Notes under the pieces: generated by a model | What the model was told of the DNA's origin: nothing | Seen by the model: only the letters and a program-made list of their open reading frames with translations | Databases searched by the model: none | Part shown: positions 9,769 through 18,211 of the stretch, piece after piece | How the letters are laid out: the number at the start of each line of letters is the position of its first letter | Position numbering within the stretch: position 1 is the stretch's first letter | Position numbers and translations under genes: made by a program | Origin: Flavobacterium zhairuonense | Lineage (GTDB): Bacteria > Bacteroidota > Bacteroidia > Flavobacteriales > Flavobacteriaceae | Assembly (NCBI RefSeq): GCF_004352915.1 | Contig: NZ_SJSY01000075.1 | Span: 62,001-126,000 of the forward strand | Reading direction: 5' to 3' | DNA length: 64,000 nt

Positions 9769-11007
9769 TTACGCGTCTAATTCTCCTGCAATTACATTTA
9801 AACTTGATAAAATAACAATTGCATCAGAAAGCAACGCACCTTTAATCATTTCAGGATATGCCTGATAATAAATAAAACATGGTCTTCTGAAATGTAATCT
9901 ATATGGAGTCCTACTGCCGTCAGTAGCTAAATAAAAACCTAACTCTCCATTTCCACCTTCAACAGCATGGTAAATTTCTGCAACTGGAACAGGAACTTCT
10001 CCCATTACAATTTTAAAGTGATAGATTAAAGATTCCATATTATTATATACATCTTCTTTTGGAGGAAGGTAATAATCTGGAACTTCGGCATGGTATTCAT
10101 TTCCTGCCGGCATTTTATCCAAAGCTTGACGAATAATGCTTAAACTTTCCCAAACTTCAGCATTACGAACACAGAAACGATCATAAGTGTCTCCTGATTT
10201 TCCAACAGGAACAATAAAATCGAAATCTTCGTAAGATGAATAAGGTTGAGCAACACGAACATCATAATCAACTCCTGCAGCACGCAAGTTTGGACCTGTA
10301 AATCCGTAAGCCATTGCTTTTTCAGCTGAAATGGCACCTACGTTTACAGTTCTATCAAGGAAAATTCTGTTTCTTTCGAATAAGTTTTCGAATTCTTTCC
10401 AAGCAACTGGAAATTCTTCAAGGAAAGTTTCTATTTTTTTGAAAGCTTCTGGAGACCAATCTCTTTCAAATCCACCAATTCTTCCCATATTTGTAGTCAA
10501 ACGAGCTCCACAAATTTCTTCGTAAATCTCGTACACTTTTTCTCTAAATTGAAAAACGTATAAGAAACCAGTATACGCACCAGTATCTACACCAAGAATC
10601 GAGTTACAAATCAAGTGGTCTGTAATACGAGCAAGCTCCATTACAATTACTCTTAAATATTGCGCTCTTTTTGGAACTTCAATACCCAAAAGTTTTTCTA
10701 GAGTCATCCACCATCCCATATTATTAATAGGAGAGGAGCAATAGTTCATACGATCTGTAAGAGGAGTAATTTGGTAAAAAGGACGATTTTCAGCGATTTT
10801 CTCAAATGCTCTGTGGATGTAACCCACGGTTGGTTCAGCTTCAAGAATTCTTTCTCCATCCATTAATAAGATGTTTTGAAAGATACCGTGTGTAGCTGGG
10901 TGTGTAGGGCCTAAATTCAGAACAGAAAGTTCGCTTCCGTCTTCATTGTGTCGCTCCTTAATTATTTTAGCATAACGATGCTCTGGTGGTAATAATAGTT
11001 CTGACAT
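9769..11007 (-). CDS. nuoD: NADH-quinone oxidoreductase subunit D
   Basis: This 49-kDa-type subunit forms the quinone site with NuoB. It has 412 residues and the N-terminal signature NLGPTHPATHGIFQNILLMD. The conserved ETNMG-equivalent region (ARLTTNMGRIGGFERDW) and the C-terminal IVILSSLNVIAGELDA ending are also present. nuoC lies 18 bases upstream as a separate gene, not fused to nuoD as in Escherichia coli. Confidence 0.97.
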   Translation of the reverse strand: MSELLLPPEHRYAKIIKERHNEDGSELSVLNLGPTHPATHGIFQNILLMDGERILEAEPTVGYIHRAFEKIAENRPFYQITPLTDRMNYCSSPINNMGWWMTLEKLLGIEVPKRAQYLRVIVMELARITDHLICNSILGVDTGAYTGFLYVFQFREKVYEIYEEICGARLTTNMGRIGGFERDWSPEAFKKIETFLEEFPVAWKEFENLFERNRIFLDRTVNVGAISAEKAMAYGFTGPNLRAAGVDYDVRVAQPYSSYEDFDFIVPVGKSGDTYDRFCVRNAEVWESLSIIRQALDKMPAGNEYHAEVPDYYLPPKEDVYNNMESLIYHFKIVMGEVPVPVAEIYHAVEGGNGELGFYLATDGSRTPYRLHFRRPCFIYYQAYPEMIKGALLSDAIVILSSLNVIAGELDA

Positions 11008-11025
11008 TTTATAATGTTGAATTAT

Positions 11026-11547
11026 TTAGCAATTTGATACTGTTCTTCCGAAGAATCTGTCGTCTTTATCAGTTCTTCCGCTGTCTTCCATTGGGAATTC
11101 TTTTCTCATTGGGAAAGACACCATTTCGTCCATATTCAAAATACGTTTCAATTGCGGATGACCAATAAAATTGATTCCGAAGAAATCGTAAGTTTCTCTT
11201 TCCATCCAATTTGAACTCAAGAAAATATTTGAAACAGATTTTATTTCAGGTTTTTCACCATTTAAATAAACTTTGATTCTGATGCGTTTATTTTCAATCC
11301 AGTTGTGCAGGTGATACACTACAGCAAACTGGCGCTCTAGCTCATTGTCTGGATAATGAATCCCGCATAAATCTGTTAAAAAGTGAAATTGTAAGTCAGC
11401 ATCATTTTTTAAAAATAATATTAATGCTGTGATTTTGTCAGCCGAAGCTTCTAAAGTAAAAATATCTCTTTCTTGATGAAAGCTAAAAACATCATTATTG
11501 AATGTTTCTACAAGTTTATCTTGGATCAGGGTATTTTCTAAAGCCAT
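11026..11547 (-). CDS. nuoC: NADH-quinone oxidoreductase subunit C
   Basis: This 30-kDa-type peripheral-arm subunit has 173 residues. The conserved block ERETYDFFGINFIGHPQLKR is followed by EFPMED near the C-terminus, where the family signature is expected. The start lies one base from the nuoB stop. The protein is stand-alone and slightly shorter than many homologues. Confidence 0.96.
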   Translation of the reverse strand: MALENTLIQDKLVETFNNDVFSFHQERDIFTLEASADKITALILFLKNDADLQFHFLTDLCGIHYPDNELERQFAVVYHLHNWIENKRIRIKVYLNGEKPEIKSVSNIFLSSNWMERETYDFFGINFIGHPQLKRILNMDEMVSFPMRKEFPMEDSGRTDKDDRFFGRTVSNC

Positions 11548-11548
11548 T

Positions 11549-12097
11549 TTATGAGATATTATATGAAGCTAATAATTCTTGGTATTCTGGAGAGCTTCTG
11601 CGTCTAACAGATTCGCTTTTTACCAATTCCTGTAATCTCATTACACCGTCAACAATTTGTTCTGGTCTTGGAGGACATCCTGGAACATATACGTCAACTG
11701 GAATTACTTTGTCAATTCCTTGAAGGACAGAGTAAGTATCGAAAACCCCTCCTGAAGAAGCGCAAGCTCCAACAGCAATTACCCAGCGAGGTTCAGACAT
11801 TTGTTCGTAAACTTGTCTTAAAATCGGGGCCATTTTTTTTGAAATAGTCCCCATTACTAAAAGCATATCAGCTTGACGAGGAGAGAAACTCACACGCTCT
11901 GAACCAAATCGTGCCAAATCGTAATGTGAAGCCATTGTTGCCATGAATTCGATACCACAGCATGAAGTCGCGAAAGGAAGCGGCCATAATGAGTTAGCTC
12001 TTGCTAAACCAACAACATCATTAAGTTTTGTGGCGAAGAATCCTTCACCAGTAACTCCTTCTGGCGGTGCAACCATATTTACTTTTGAATCGCTCAT
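11549..12097 (-). CDS. nuoB: NADH-quinone oxidoreductase subunit B (cluster N2)
   Basis: This subunit carries the terminal 4Fe-4S cluster N2 that reduces quinone. The ligands C46, C47 (in ATSCCGIEFM), C112 and C141 (in VPGCPPRPEQ) are all present. It has 182 residues. It is followed after one base by nuoC. A 156-base A/T-rich gap with a 20-base inverted repeat separates it from nuoA. Confidence 0.97.
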   Translation of the reverse strand: MSDSKVNMVAPPEGVTGEGFFATKLNDVVGLARANSLWPLPFATSCCGIEFMATMASHYDLARFGSERVSFSPRQADMLLVMGTISKKMAPILRQVYEQMSEPRWVIAVGACASSGGVFDTYSVLQGIDKVIPVDVYVPGCPPRPEQIVDGVMRLQELVKSESVRRRSSPEYQELLASYNIS

Positions 12098-12113
12098 TTT
12101 TATTTTAGATTGT

Positions 12114-12245
12114 AGATTTCAGATTTTAGATTTTTGATCTTGAAACCGAAATCAATATTTTAAAATTCAATATTGTATTTTGAGATATTATTTTCAAATC
12201 TAAAATTCTAAATCAATTTAATTTAAAATCTAAAATCTGAAATCT
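12114..12245. repeat. 20-base inverted repeat in nuoB-nuoA gap
   Basis: The left arm 12114-12133 (AGATTTCAGATTTTAGATTT) and right arm 12226-12245 are exact reverse complements, separated by 92 A/T-rich bases. It uses the same TTTAGATT vocabulary as the nuoE-nuoD gap. Confidence 0.85.
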
Positions 12246-12253
12246 AATATTCT

Positions 12254-12619
12254 TTATTCCCACTCTAAAGCTTTCTTTTTGATGATGTAAAAGAAACCAA
12301 CCAAAAGCAAAGCCATGAAAACAATCATTTTTAGCATTCCTTCGATGCCAAGATCTTTAAAGTTTACTGCCCAAGGGTAAAGGAAAATTACCTCTACGTC
12401 AAACAATACAAATAAAATCGCAACTAGGAAATATTTTACCGAAAAAGGAATACGTGCATTTCCAACAGATTCGATACCACACTCGAAGTTTTTGTCTTTC
12501 ACTTCAGAGGTTCTTTTTGGGCCTAATTTTCCAGAAATAATTATTGTTCCTACTACAAAACCAACTGCTAGAACTAACTGCATTAAAATTGGAATGTAAC
12601 TGTATTGATCAGATTGCAT
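12254..12619 (-). CDS. nuoA: NADH-quinone oxidoreductase subunit A
   Basis: This three-helix membrane subunit of complex I shares the quinone chamber with NuoH. With the start at 12619 (MQSDQYSYIPILMQ) it has 121 residues. An in-frame ATG at 12667 would add 16 residues, but it sits upstream of the predicted transcription start because the -7 element is at 12652-12659. The hallmark FECGIESVG with its conserved acidic residue and Cys is visible. It is the first gene of the nuo operon. Confidence 0.94.
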   Translation of the reverse strand: MQSDQYSYIPILMQLVLAVGFVVGTIIISGKLGPKRTSEVKDKNFECGIESVGNARIPFSVKYFLVAILFVLFDVEVIFLYPWAVNFKDLGIEGMLKMIVFMALLLVGFFYIIKKKALEWE

Positions 12620-12651
12620 AAACTTAGGGTTTTTACTTAAAGAATAAGCCA

Positions 12652-12683
12652 CAAAGATAACTTTCAACTATGTAAATCACAAA
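12652..12683 (-). promoter_or_regulatory. nuo operon promoter
   Basis: Read on the minus strand this is TTTG (12683-12680), a 20-base spacer and TATCTTTG (12659-12652). It matches the Bacteroidota housekeeping consensus TTTG-N19/20-TAnnTTTG. Transcription would begin about 25 bases upstream of the nuoA ATG at 12619. Confidence 0.72.
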
Positions 12684-12788
12684 CTAAAGGAGTATATAAG
12701 TATGTTCAGAATATGCGTTTATGCCTAATTTTTATTGATTATAAATAAGGTGGTGTTTTTTTAATATTTTTTTAAGAAATAAGCAAAA

Positions 12789-12818
12789 AAAAACGTCCCG
12801 ATTCTTCGGGACGTTTTT
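12789..12818 (-). terminator. Intrinsic terminator of the cold-shock gene
   Basis: The 12-base arms 12789-12800 and 12807-12818 (core ACGTCCCG/CGGGACGT) are perfect, with a 6-base loop. A U-run follows when read on the minus strand. It separates the cold-shock gene from the nuo operon. Confidence 0.9.
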
Positions 12819-12860
12819 AAAACCATTCAGAGGCAAAAAAAATAAATTGCTATATTTTTC

Positions 12861-13055
12861 TTAGATTACTGCTACTTTAGCAGCAACTTTCCCTTTTCTT
12901 CCTTCTTCTTCTTCGTAGCTTACACGGTCACCTTCGCGTAATTCTTCCGCGTTAATTCCTGAAGCGTGAACGAAGATGTCCTTTCCTGTTTCTTCGTCTG
13001 TAATGAACCCATAACCTTTAGATTCATTGAAAAATTTTACTGTACCTGTACGCAT
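12861..13055 (-). CDS. Cold-shock domain protein (CspA family)
   Basis: This 64-residue single cold-shock domain binds single-stranded RNA and DNA and probably acts as an RNA chaperone. RNP1 (KGYGFITDEE) and RNP2 (DIFVHASGI) are both visible, with the usual N-terminal GTVKFFNESKGYG. It is a monocistronic gene with its own terminator 40 bases downstream. The leader is A/T rich. The precise paralogue (cspA or other) cannot be told. Confidence 0.96.
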   Translation of the reverse strand: MRTGTVKFFNESKGYGFITDEETGKDIFVHASGINAEELREGDRVSYEEEEGRKGKVAAKVAVI

Positions 13056-13364
13056 TGTAATTGTAATAATAATTTATAATAAAGCAAATGTAACATATTA
13101 ACTAATACAAAAGACATGTACGTGTTAATTTTTTGTAAAAATTATTGATTTACAGTGTTTTTACGTGGTTTATTACATCAAAATGCTAATAAAATAGGAT
13201 AATTTGAGAATCATTAATTGTAAGAATATGCAAAAAGGTATATTGTAGGAATTTTATAATTTATAAATGTAAATTTTGCATTTAAATTTTTACTTAAAAA
13301 AGATAAAAAAACGCCGATTGGTTTTTTTCAATCGGCGTTGGTATTTTGAATATTTTGCAAAAAA
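13056..13364. promoter_or_regulatory. Non-coding gap with cold-shock gene promoter region
   Basis: This 309-base gap holds no gene. On the minus strand TACATTTG (13092-13085) fits the -7 consensus, and TTTG lies 15 bases further up (13111-13108), a shorter spacer than usual. The leader to the ATG would be about 25 bases. The aspS terminator lies at its far end (13310-13339). The middle is A/T rich with no structure I can name. Confidence 0.45.
13310..13339 (-). terminator. Intrinsic terminator of aspS
   Basis: The arms AACGCCGATTG (13310-13320) and CAATCGGCGTT (13329-13339) are perfect complements around an 8-base loop. An A-run on the plus strand before 13310 gives the U-tail on the minus strand. 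Confidence 0.9.
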
Positions 13365-15116
13365 TTATGCGATATCAACTTTAATACGAAGTTCTTTCAA
13401 TTGTGCATCATCAATTGCAGCAGGCGCATCGATCATTACATCACGTCCTGAATTGTTTTTAGGGAAAGCAATAAAATCTCTGATTGTTTCTTGGCCTCCT
13501 AAAATTGCAACTAATCTATCCAATCCAAAAGCTAAACCTCCGTGTGGCGGTGCTCCAAACTGGAAGGCATCCATTAGGAAACCGAATTGAGCTTTAGCTT
13601 CTTCTTCAGTAAATCCTAAATATTTAAACATCAATTGCTGTGTCGCTTTATCGTGAATACGAATAGATCCTCCGCCAATTTCGTTTCCATTCAAAACCAT
13701 ATCGTATGCGTTTGCACGAACTTTTCCTGGTTCTGTTTCCAATAAAGCCATATCTTCTGGTTTTGGAGAAGTAAATGGGTGGTGCATCGCATGGTAACGA
13801 CCGCTTTCTTCGTCTAATTCTAATAATGGAAAATCTACAACCCATAATGGAGCAAATTCTTCTGGATTACGTAATCCTAAACGAGTTGCCAATTCCATAC
13901 GAAGTGCAGAAAGTTGTGCGCGTGTTTTGTTTGCAGGACCAGAAAGTACAAAAATCATATCTCCAGGATTTGCTTCTGTTACTTTTGCCCAATTTGCCAA
14001 ATCATCATTATCGTAGAATTTATCTACAGATGATTTGTAAGTTCCATCTTCATTGCATTTTACGTAAACCATTCCAGATGCACCAACTTGCGGACGTTTT
14101 ACCCAGTCAATTAATCCGTCGATTTCTTTACGAGTATAATTTCCTGCTCCCGGAACTGCGATTCCAACTACTAATTCTGCCGAATTAAAAACCGGGAATT
14201 CTTTGTGTTGTGCAAATTCGTTTAACTCGCCAAATTTCATCCCAAAACGAATGTCTGGTTTGTCATTTCCGTATGTTTTCATAGCATAATCGTAGGTAAT
14301 TCTTGGGAATTTATCTACTTCAATGCCTTTAATTTCTTTTAATAAATGTCTTGTCAAACCTTCAAAAACATTCAAAATATCTTCTTGTTCAACAAACGCC
14401 ATTTCGCAGTCAATTTGAGTAAACTCAGGTTGACGGTCAGCACGTAAATCTTCGTCACGGAAACATTTCACAATTTGGAAATATTTATCCATTCCACCCA
14501 CCATCAAAAGTTGTTTGAAAGTTTGTGGAGATTGTGGCAAAGCATAAAACTGACCTTCGTTCATACGACTTGGTACAACGAAATCTCTTGCTCCTTCTGG
14601 TGTAGATTTGATTAAGTAAGGCGTTTCAACTTCGCAGAAATCTAAATCAGATAGATATTTACGAACTTCCATCGCTACTTTATGACGGAACAATAAACTG
14701 TTTTTTACAGGATTTCTTCTGATATCCAAATAACGGTATTTCATTCTGATATCTTCTCCACCATCAGTTTCATCTTCAATTGTAAATGGAGGAGTTAATG
14801 CCGAATTTAGAATCGTTAATTCAGAAACTAAAATTTCGATTTCACCAGTCGGAATGTTTTTGTTTTTTGCTTCACGCTCAATAACAGTTCCTTTTACCTG
14901 AATTACAAATTCACGTCCAAGAGTTTTTGCCAATTCAAAAACAGTTTTATCGGTACGACTTTCGTCGAAAATAAGTTGTGTAATTCCATAACGGTCGCGT
15001 AAATCAACCCAATTCATAAATCCTTTATCGCGTGATTTTTGAACCCAGCCCGCAAGTGTAACTTCGGTATTAATATTTGAAGCGTTTAATTCGCCGCAAT
15101 TATGACTTCTATACAT
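13365..15116 (-). CDS. aspS: Aspartate--tRNA ligase
   Basis: This class II aminoacyl-tRNA synthetase charges tRNA-Asp. The N-terminal OB-fold anticodon-binding domain (GWVQKSRDKGFMNWVDLRDR) is followed by the catalytic domain with motif 2 (CFRDEDLRADRQPEFTQID). An inserted bacterial-type domain occupies the middle, and motif 3 near the end contains GLAFGLDRLVAIL. The start at 15116 (MYRSHNCGEL, 583 residues) replaces a longer frame opening at 15149. That one would begin upstream of a -7-like TACTTTTG at 15142-15135. The usual bacterial length is about 590. Confidence 0.96.
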   Translation of the reverse strand: MYRSHNCGELNASNINTEVTLAGWVQKSRDKGFMNWVDLRDRYGITQLIFDESRTDKTVFELAKTLGREFVIQVKGTVIEREAKNKNIPTGEIEILVSELTILNSALTPPFTIEDETDGGEDIRMKYRYLDIRRNPVKNSLLFRHKVAMEVRKYLSDLDFCEVETPYLIKSTPEGARDFVVPSRMNEGQFYALPQSPQTFKQLLMVGGMDKYFQIVKCFRDEDLRADRQPEFTQIDCEMAFVEQEDILNVFEGLTRHLLKEIKGIEVDKFPRITYDYAMKTYGNDKPDIRFGMKFGELNEFAQHKEFPVFNSAELVVGIAVPGAGNYTRKEIDGLIDWVKRPQVGASGMVYVKCNEDGTYKSSVDKFYDNDDLANWAKVTEANPGDMIFVLSGPANKTRAQLSALRMELATRLGLRNPEEFAPLWVVDFPLLELDEESGRYHAMHHPFTSPKPEDMALLETEPGKVRANAYDMVLNGNEIGGGSIRIHDKATQQLMFKYLGFTEEEAKAQFGFLMDAFQFGAPPHGGLAFGLDRLVAILGGQETIRDFIAFPKNNSGRDVMIDAPAAIDDAQLKELRIKVDIA

Positions 15117-15274
15117 GATCTCAATTTTAGACTGCAAAAGTAAATACAAAATTCAAGATAATATAGTAAAGTGATAAACTTGATGCTTAGAAATTTGAAA
15201 TATTTTGTTAATTCTGAAATTTCGAAGCGGTTATTTATTTAGATTTGATTCACTAAAAACAAATTTTAATATCT

Positions 15275-16270
15275 ATGAAAAAACTTTTTGTTGCAGGAAT
15301 ATTGATTTTTAGCGCCCTGAATGTTATTGGTCAAGCGAAAAATCAAATAAAATTTACGGCTAAAATTGCTAATCGAAATAGTGACACCCTTGTGATTAAG
15401 GCAAGAAATGGTTTTAAGCAAGTGATTCCTATTGATAAAAAAGGGGTTTTTGTTGCAGTTTTTGATGCTCCAAAAGGGTTTTATGTTTTTTCTGATGGAA
15501 CTGAATCGTCAAACTTGTATCTAAAACCAAATTCTGAAATTAACTTAACAATGGATGCCAAAGAATTTGATGAAACTATTGTTTATAAAGGGAAAGGTAT
15601 CAATGAAAGTAATTTTCTGGCGCAACAGGCGTTGAAAGACGAGAAATTTCAGAACGAGGCTTTTAATAAAGAAGCGAATGAATTTACTGCTCTTTTAGAA
15701 AAAAAGAAAAAAACAGATAATGAAAATTTGGAAAAGGGAGATTTTGATCCTGAATTTAAAACGGCATTAAAAAATAGTTTTGAAAGTTTTAATCAATATG
15801 CGTCTGCGGAATATGAAAGAGCATCGAAAGCAAAGAGTCTGATAGGGAAGCCTTCACCTGAATTCGATTACGAAAATTTTAAAGGAGGAAAAACAAAACT
15901 GGCTGACTTAAAAGGAAAATATGTTTATATAGACCTTTGGGCTACATGGTGTGCGCCATGTAGAGCTGAAATTCCATACTTGCAAAAAGTGGAAGAGAAA
16001 TATCATGGAAAAAATATTGAGTTTGTGAGCATTTCTATTGATAAAGAAAAAGACAATGAAAAATGGAAGAAGTTTGTAGTAGACAAAAATTTGGGCGGTG
16101 TTCAATTATTTGCTGATAAAGATTGGACTTCTGAGTTTGTTGTGAACTATGGAGTTACTGGAATTCCGAGATTCATATTAATTGATCCTCAGGGAAATAT
16201 TGTGAATTCTGATGCTCCAAGACCATCAGATCCAAAACTTGTTGAGCAATTAAATGCATTATTGAACTAA
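15275..16270 (+). CDS. TlpA-family thiol-disulfide oxidoreductase with N-terminal DUF4369-like domain
   Basis: This is a secreted thioredoxin-fold protein that likely reduces or shuffles disulfides in the periplasm. It has a signal peptide (cleavage near VIGQ-AKNQ) and a beta-rich N-terminal region of the DUF4369 kind. A charged coiled segment (residues 120-180) follows, then a C-terminal AhpC/TSA-Redoxin-like domain. The redox pair C226-C229 sits in WATWCAPCRAEIP, and the cis-Pro loop is TGIPRF. It stands alone between aspS (divergent) and a strong terminator. The client is unknown; envelope maturation is inference. Confidence 0.9.
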   Translation: MKKLFVAGILIFSALNVIGQAKNQIKFTAKIANRNSDTLVIKARNGFKQVIPIDKKGVFVAVFDAPKGFYVFSDGTESSNLYLKPNSEINLTMDAKEFDETIVYKGKGINESNFLAQQALKDEKFQNEAFNKEANEFTALLEKKKKTDNENLEKGDFDPEFKTALKNSFESFNQYASAEYERASKAKSLIGKPSPEFDYENFKGGKTKLADLKGKYVYIDLWATWCAPCRAEIPYLQKVEEKYHGKNIEFVSISIDKEKDNEKWKKFVVDKNLGGVQLFADKDWTSEFVVNYGVTGIPRFILIDPQGNIVNSDAPRPSDPKLVEQLNALLN

Positions 16271-16327
16271 TTTATTTACGAAATCGATAACGTTATCGCA
16301 ATATTCTGATTTTCATAAAACACCAGC

Positions 16328-16357
16328 AAAACCAGTGCCTGAGCGCTGGTTTTTTTG
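16328..16357 (+). terminator. Terminator of the TlpA-like gene
   Basis: The stem AAACCAGTGC/GCGCTGGTTT (16329-16338, 16343-16352) has one G-T wobble and a 4-base loop, and is followed by seven T residues. Confidence 0.88.
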
Positions 16358-16440
16358 TTTTGAAGAAATTTCCAATGTTAAGTTTTTATTCAATGTTACC
16401 AAATTGTTAAGCAAAAGTTTTTTTAATGTAAACAATTGAC

Positions 16441-16448
16441 TATATTTG
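16441..16448 (+). promoter_or_regulatory. -7 element of the MORN-repeat gene
   Basis: TATATTTG matches TAnnTTTG. It lies 32 bases before the ATG at 16481, which excludes the longer in-frame start at 16436. The -33 region is only a T-run. Confidence 0.55.
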
Positions 16449-16480
16449 ATAAAGATTTCTTAACATTAATACCTACAGAT

Positions 16481-16828
16481 ATGAAAAAGAGTGTAATTTT
16501 AGCTGCGTTATTGTTCTCTGGAATGTTAGTTGCGCAGGAAGCAAAACCTGAATTAGAAGCCGTTGGAAACAAGGTAAAAGCTACTTATTACTATGAAAAT
16601 GGGAATGTGCAGCAAGAAGGCTTTTTTAAGGATGGCAAGCTTGATGGTGTTTGGGTATCTTATGACGAAAAAGGAAATAAAAAAGCCGTTGGAGAATACG
16701 CAGACGGAGTGAAAACTGGAAAATGGATTTTCTTTACTGAAGACACTTTAAAAGAGGTAGCTTATGTAGACAACAAAGTTAGTTCGGTAAAAAATCTACA
16801 GAAAAATGCTTTAGCAAACAGAAATTAA
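16481..16828 (+). CDS. Small secreted MORN-repeat (YwqK-type) protein
   Basis: This 115-residue protein has a signal peptide (MKKSVILAALLFSGMLVAQ-EAK). Two to three MORN-variant repeats follow: YYYENGNVQQEGFFKDGKLD, then WVSYDEKGNKKAVGEYADG, then a partial third (GKWIFFTEDTLKEVAY). Automatic annotation often calls such proteins toxin-antitoxin YwqK-family antitoxins. No toxin partner is present and the protein is exported, so that name is misleading here. The function is unknown. The transcript ends in a terminator shared with the converging PepSY gene. Confidence 0.85.
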   Translation: MKKSVILAALLFSGMLVAQEAKPELEAVGNKVKATYYYENGNVQQEGFFKDGKLDGVWVSYDEKGNKKAVGEYADGVKTGKWIFFTEDTLKEVAYVDNKVSSVKNLQKNALANRN

Positions 16829-16848
16829 TTGATTTCGACAAATTATAA

Positions 16849-16887
16849 AAAAACCGTCTCGTTTTTTAACGGGACGGTTTTTTTATG
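16849..16887. terminator. Bidirectional terminator overlapping a stop codon
   Basis: The stem AAACCGTCTCG (16851-16861)/CGGGACGGTTT (16870-16880) has one wobble, with T-runs on both sides. It serves the gene ending at 16828 (plus) and the PepSY gene ending at 16866 (minus). The last codons of the latter form one arm. Confidence 0.85.
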
Positions 16888-17993
16888 TTTTTATGTTTTG
16901 ATTTTTTGCTGCGTCCAAACCAGATTATAAAACCGGTAATCGGCAAGGCAGAAGCAAGCAGGCTGACGGTAAAAGCGATAATCTTTCCGGACAAATCTAG
17001 AACTTGTCCTGTATGGATTCCGTAGTTCATTTCAACGACTTGGAGTCCTAAAGTTTTTTTGTCAAAAGTCTGGCTCTTGATCAATTTTCCGCTTGACGGA
17101 TGAAAATAATAATTGCTTTGCTGATCATAGCGTAACGTGTGAGGATAAGCGCCCGTGCTTACAATGTCTCCTTTTTGTTGTGGAATCATGACAAAAAACA
17201 TCTCGGCTTTTGGTTGTAGTTTTATGGTTTCTACAAAAGCTTTGTCAATTGCATCAACAGAATTTGTTTTGAATTTAGTGCTATCAATTGTAGGTGTTTT
17301 TGTTTCCGCGGCTTTATCTCCGCCAAAATTGAAGGTTTTGTAAATCCCATCGCCAACCCATTCGTAGGTGAAAGTTAAACCTGTAATTGCTAGAATCAGC
17401 GCAATCAGTGCAATGTAAAATCCAGAAGTATTGTGCCAGTCATAATTTACACGGCGCCATTTGGCATTCCATTTAATGGTAAAACTTCTTTTAATATCGC
17501 TTTTTCGTTTTGGCCACCATTGAATAATTCCTGAAATCAACAATAAAATAAAGATTATCGTTGCGCCACCAATAATATGTTTTCCAATATAATCGGGCAG
17601 AAGCAAATACAAATGAATGTATTCAACGATGATGAAAAAATCGGTTTTTGGATTTTCGGTTTTTAAATATTGCCCTGTGTACGGATTGAAATAGAGGTAT
17701 AAATTTTCAGTATCGGAATAAGTGTAAACAATAGCTGACCGATTTTTTCCGTAATAAGCAACCATACTGATTTTGTTCTTCGGAACAATTTCTTTGGCTT
17801 TTTCTTTTAAAGCAGAAGGAGGAAGGAAAGACTTGTTTTGAGGTTCAATCAAACGCCATTCTTTTCGAGTTATGTCTTTTATTTCGTCATGAAAACAGAA
17901 AATACAGCCTGTAATGCAGACAATAAAAACAATAAGCCCGGAAATTAATCCGAGCCATTTATGCAGAAAACGTATTTTCGTTTTGAATCCCAT
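16866..17993 (-). CDS. PepSY-associated membrane protein, 375 aa (iron-siderophore locus)
   Basis: This inner-membrane protein of the PepSY_TM family is often found with TonB-dependent siderophore receptors. Some relatives reduce ferric siderophores in the periplasm. Four membrane segments are visible: residues 11-33 (KWLGLISGLIVFIVCITGCI), about 142-160, about 190-212 and about 340-362. His and Trp residues lie at the membrane faces (LHKWLG, WHNTSGFY), as expected of haem-binding reductase-like relatives. It is the last gene of the locus, separated from the second PepSY gene by a 218-base gap with a large hairpin. The substrate is not known. Confidence 0.85.
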   Translation of the reverse strand: MGFKTKIRFLHKWLGLISGLIVFIVCITGCIFCFHDEIKDITRKEWRLIEPQNKSFLPPSALKEKAKEIVPKNKISMVAYYGKNRSAIVYTYSDTENLYLYFNPYTGQYLKTENPKTDFFIIVEYIHLYLLLPDYIGKHIIGGATIIFILLLISGIIQWWPKRKSDIKRSFTIKWNAKWRRVNYDWHNTSGFYIALIALILAITGLTFTYEWVGDGIYKTFNFGGDKAAETKTPTIDSTKFKTNSVDAIDKAFVETIKLQPKAEMFFVMIPQQKGDIVSTGAYPHTLRYDQQSNYYFHPSSGKLIKSQTFDKKTLGLQVVEMNYGIHTGQVLDLSGKIIAFTVSLLASALPITGFIIWFGRSKKSKHKNIKKPSR

Positions 17994-18038
17994 TTTTTGA
18001 TTAAAAGCGTAAAATTATGCTCAAAATTCATAAGGGAC

Positions 18039-18056
18039 AAATAATTCTAATTATTT
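18039..18056. promoter_or_regulatory. 18-base palindrome upstream of PepSY gene
   Basis: AAATAATT-CT-AATTATTT is a perfect palindrome 46 bases upstream of the PepSY start at 17993. Its AGAATTATT part on the minus strand resembles the ATTTAGAAT half-sites at the receptor promoter. It could be an iron-regulator site, which is weakly supported. Confidence 0.35.
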
Positions 18057-18127
18057 TGCGAGAGAGTAAAGTAAAGAGTGATTGTCGAAAAGTATAAATC
18101 TTGGCAAGTCGTTAGGTTTTATTTCAA

Positions 18128-18188
18128 GCAGATTCCGCAGATTGAGCAGATAGTTTTAAAATAAATCTGCTCAATCTGCGGAATCTGC
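18128..18188. repeat. Perfect 24-base inverted repeat (REP-like hairpin)
   Basis: The left arm 18128-18151 and right arm 18165-18188 are exact reverse complements with a 13-base loop. The arms are made of GCAGATT/AATCTGC words. It lies between the two PepSY genes and can fold strongly in either strand's RNA. Confidence 0.92.
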
Positions 18189-18211
18189 GAGAGAAAAAAA
18201 AGAAAAACTTT

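Noticed and set aside
16481..16828. YwqK-type antitoxin
   Set aside because: The protein has a signal peptide and no toxin gene lies beside it. MORN repeats alone do not make an antitoxin.
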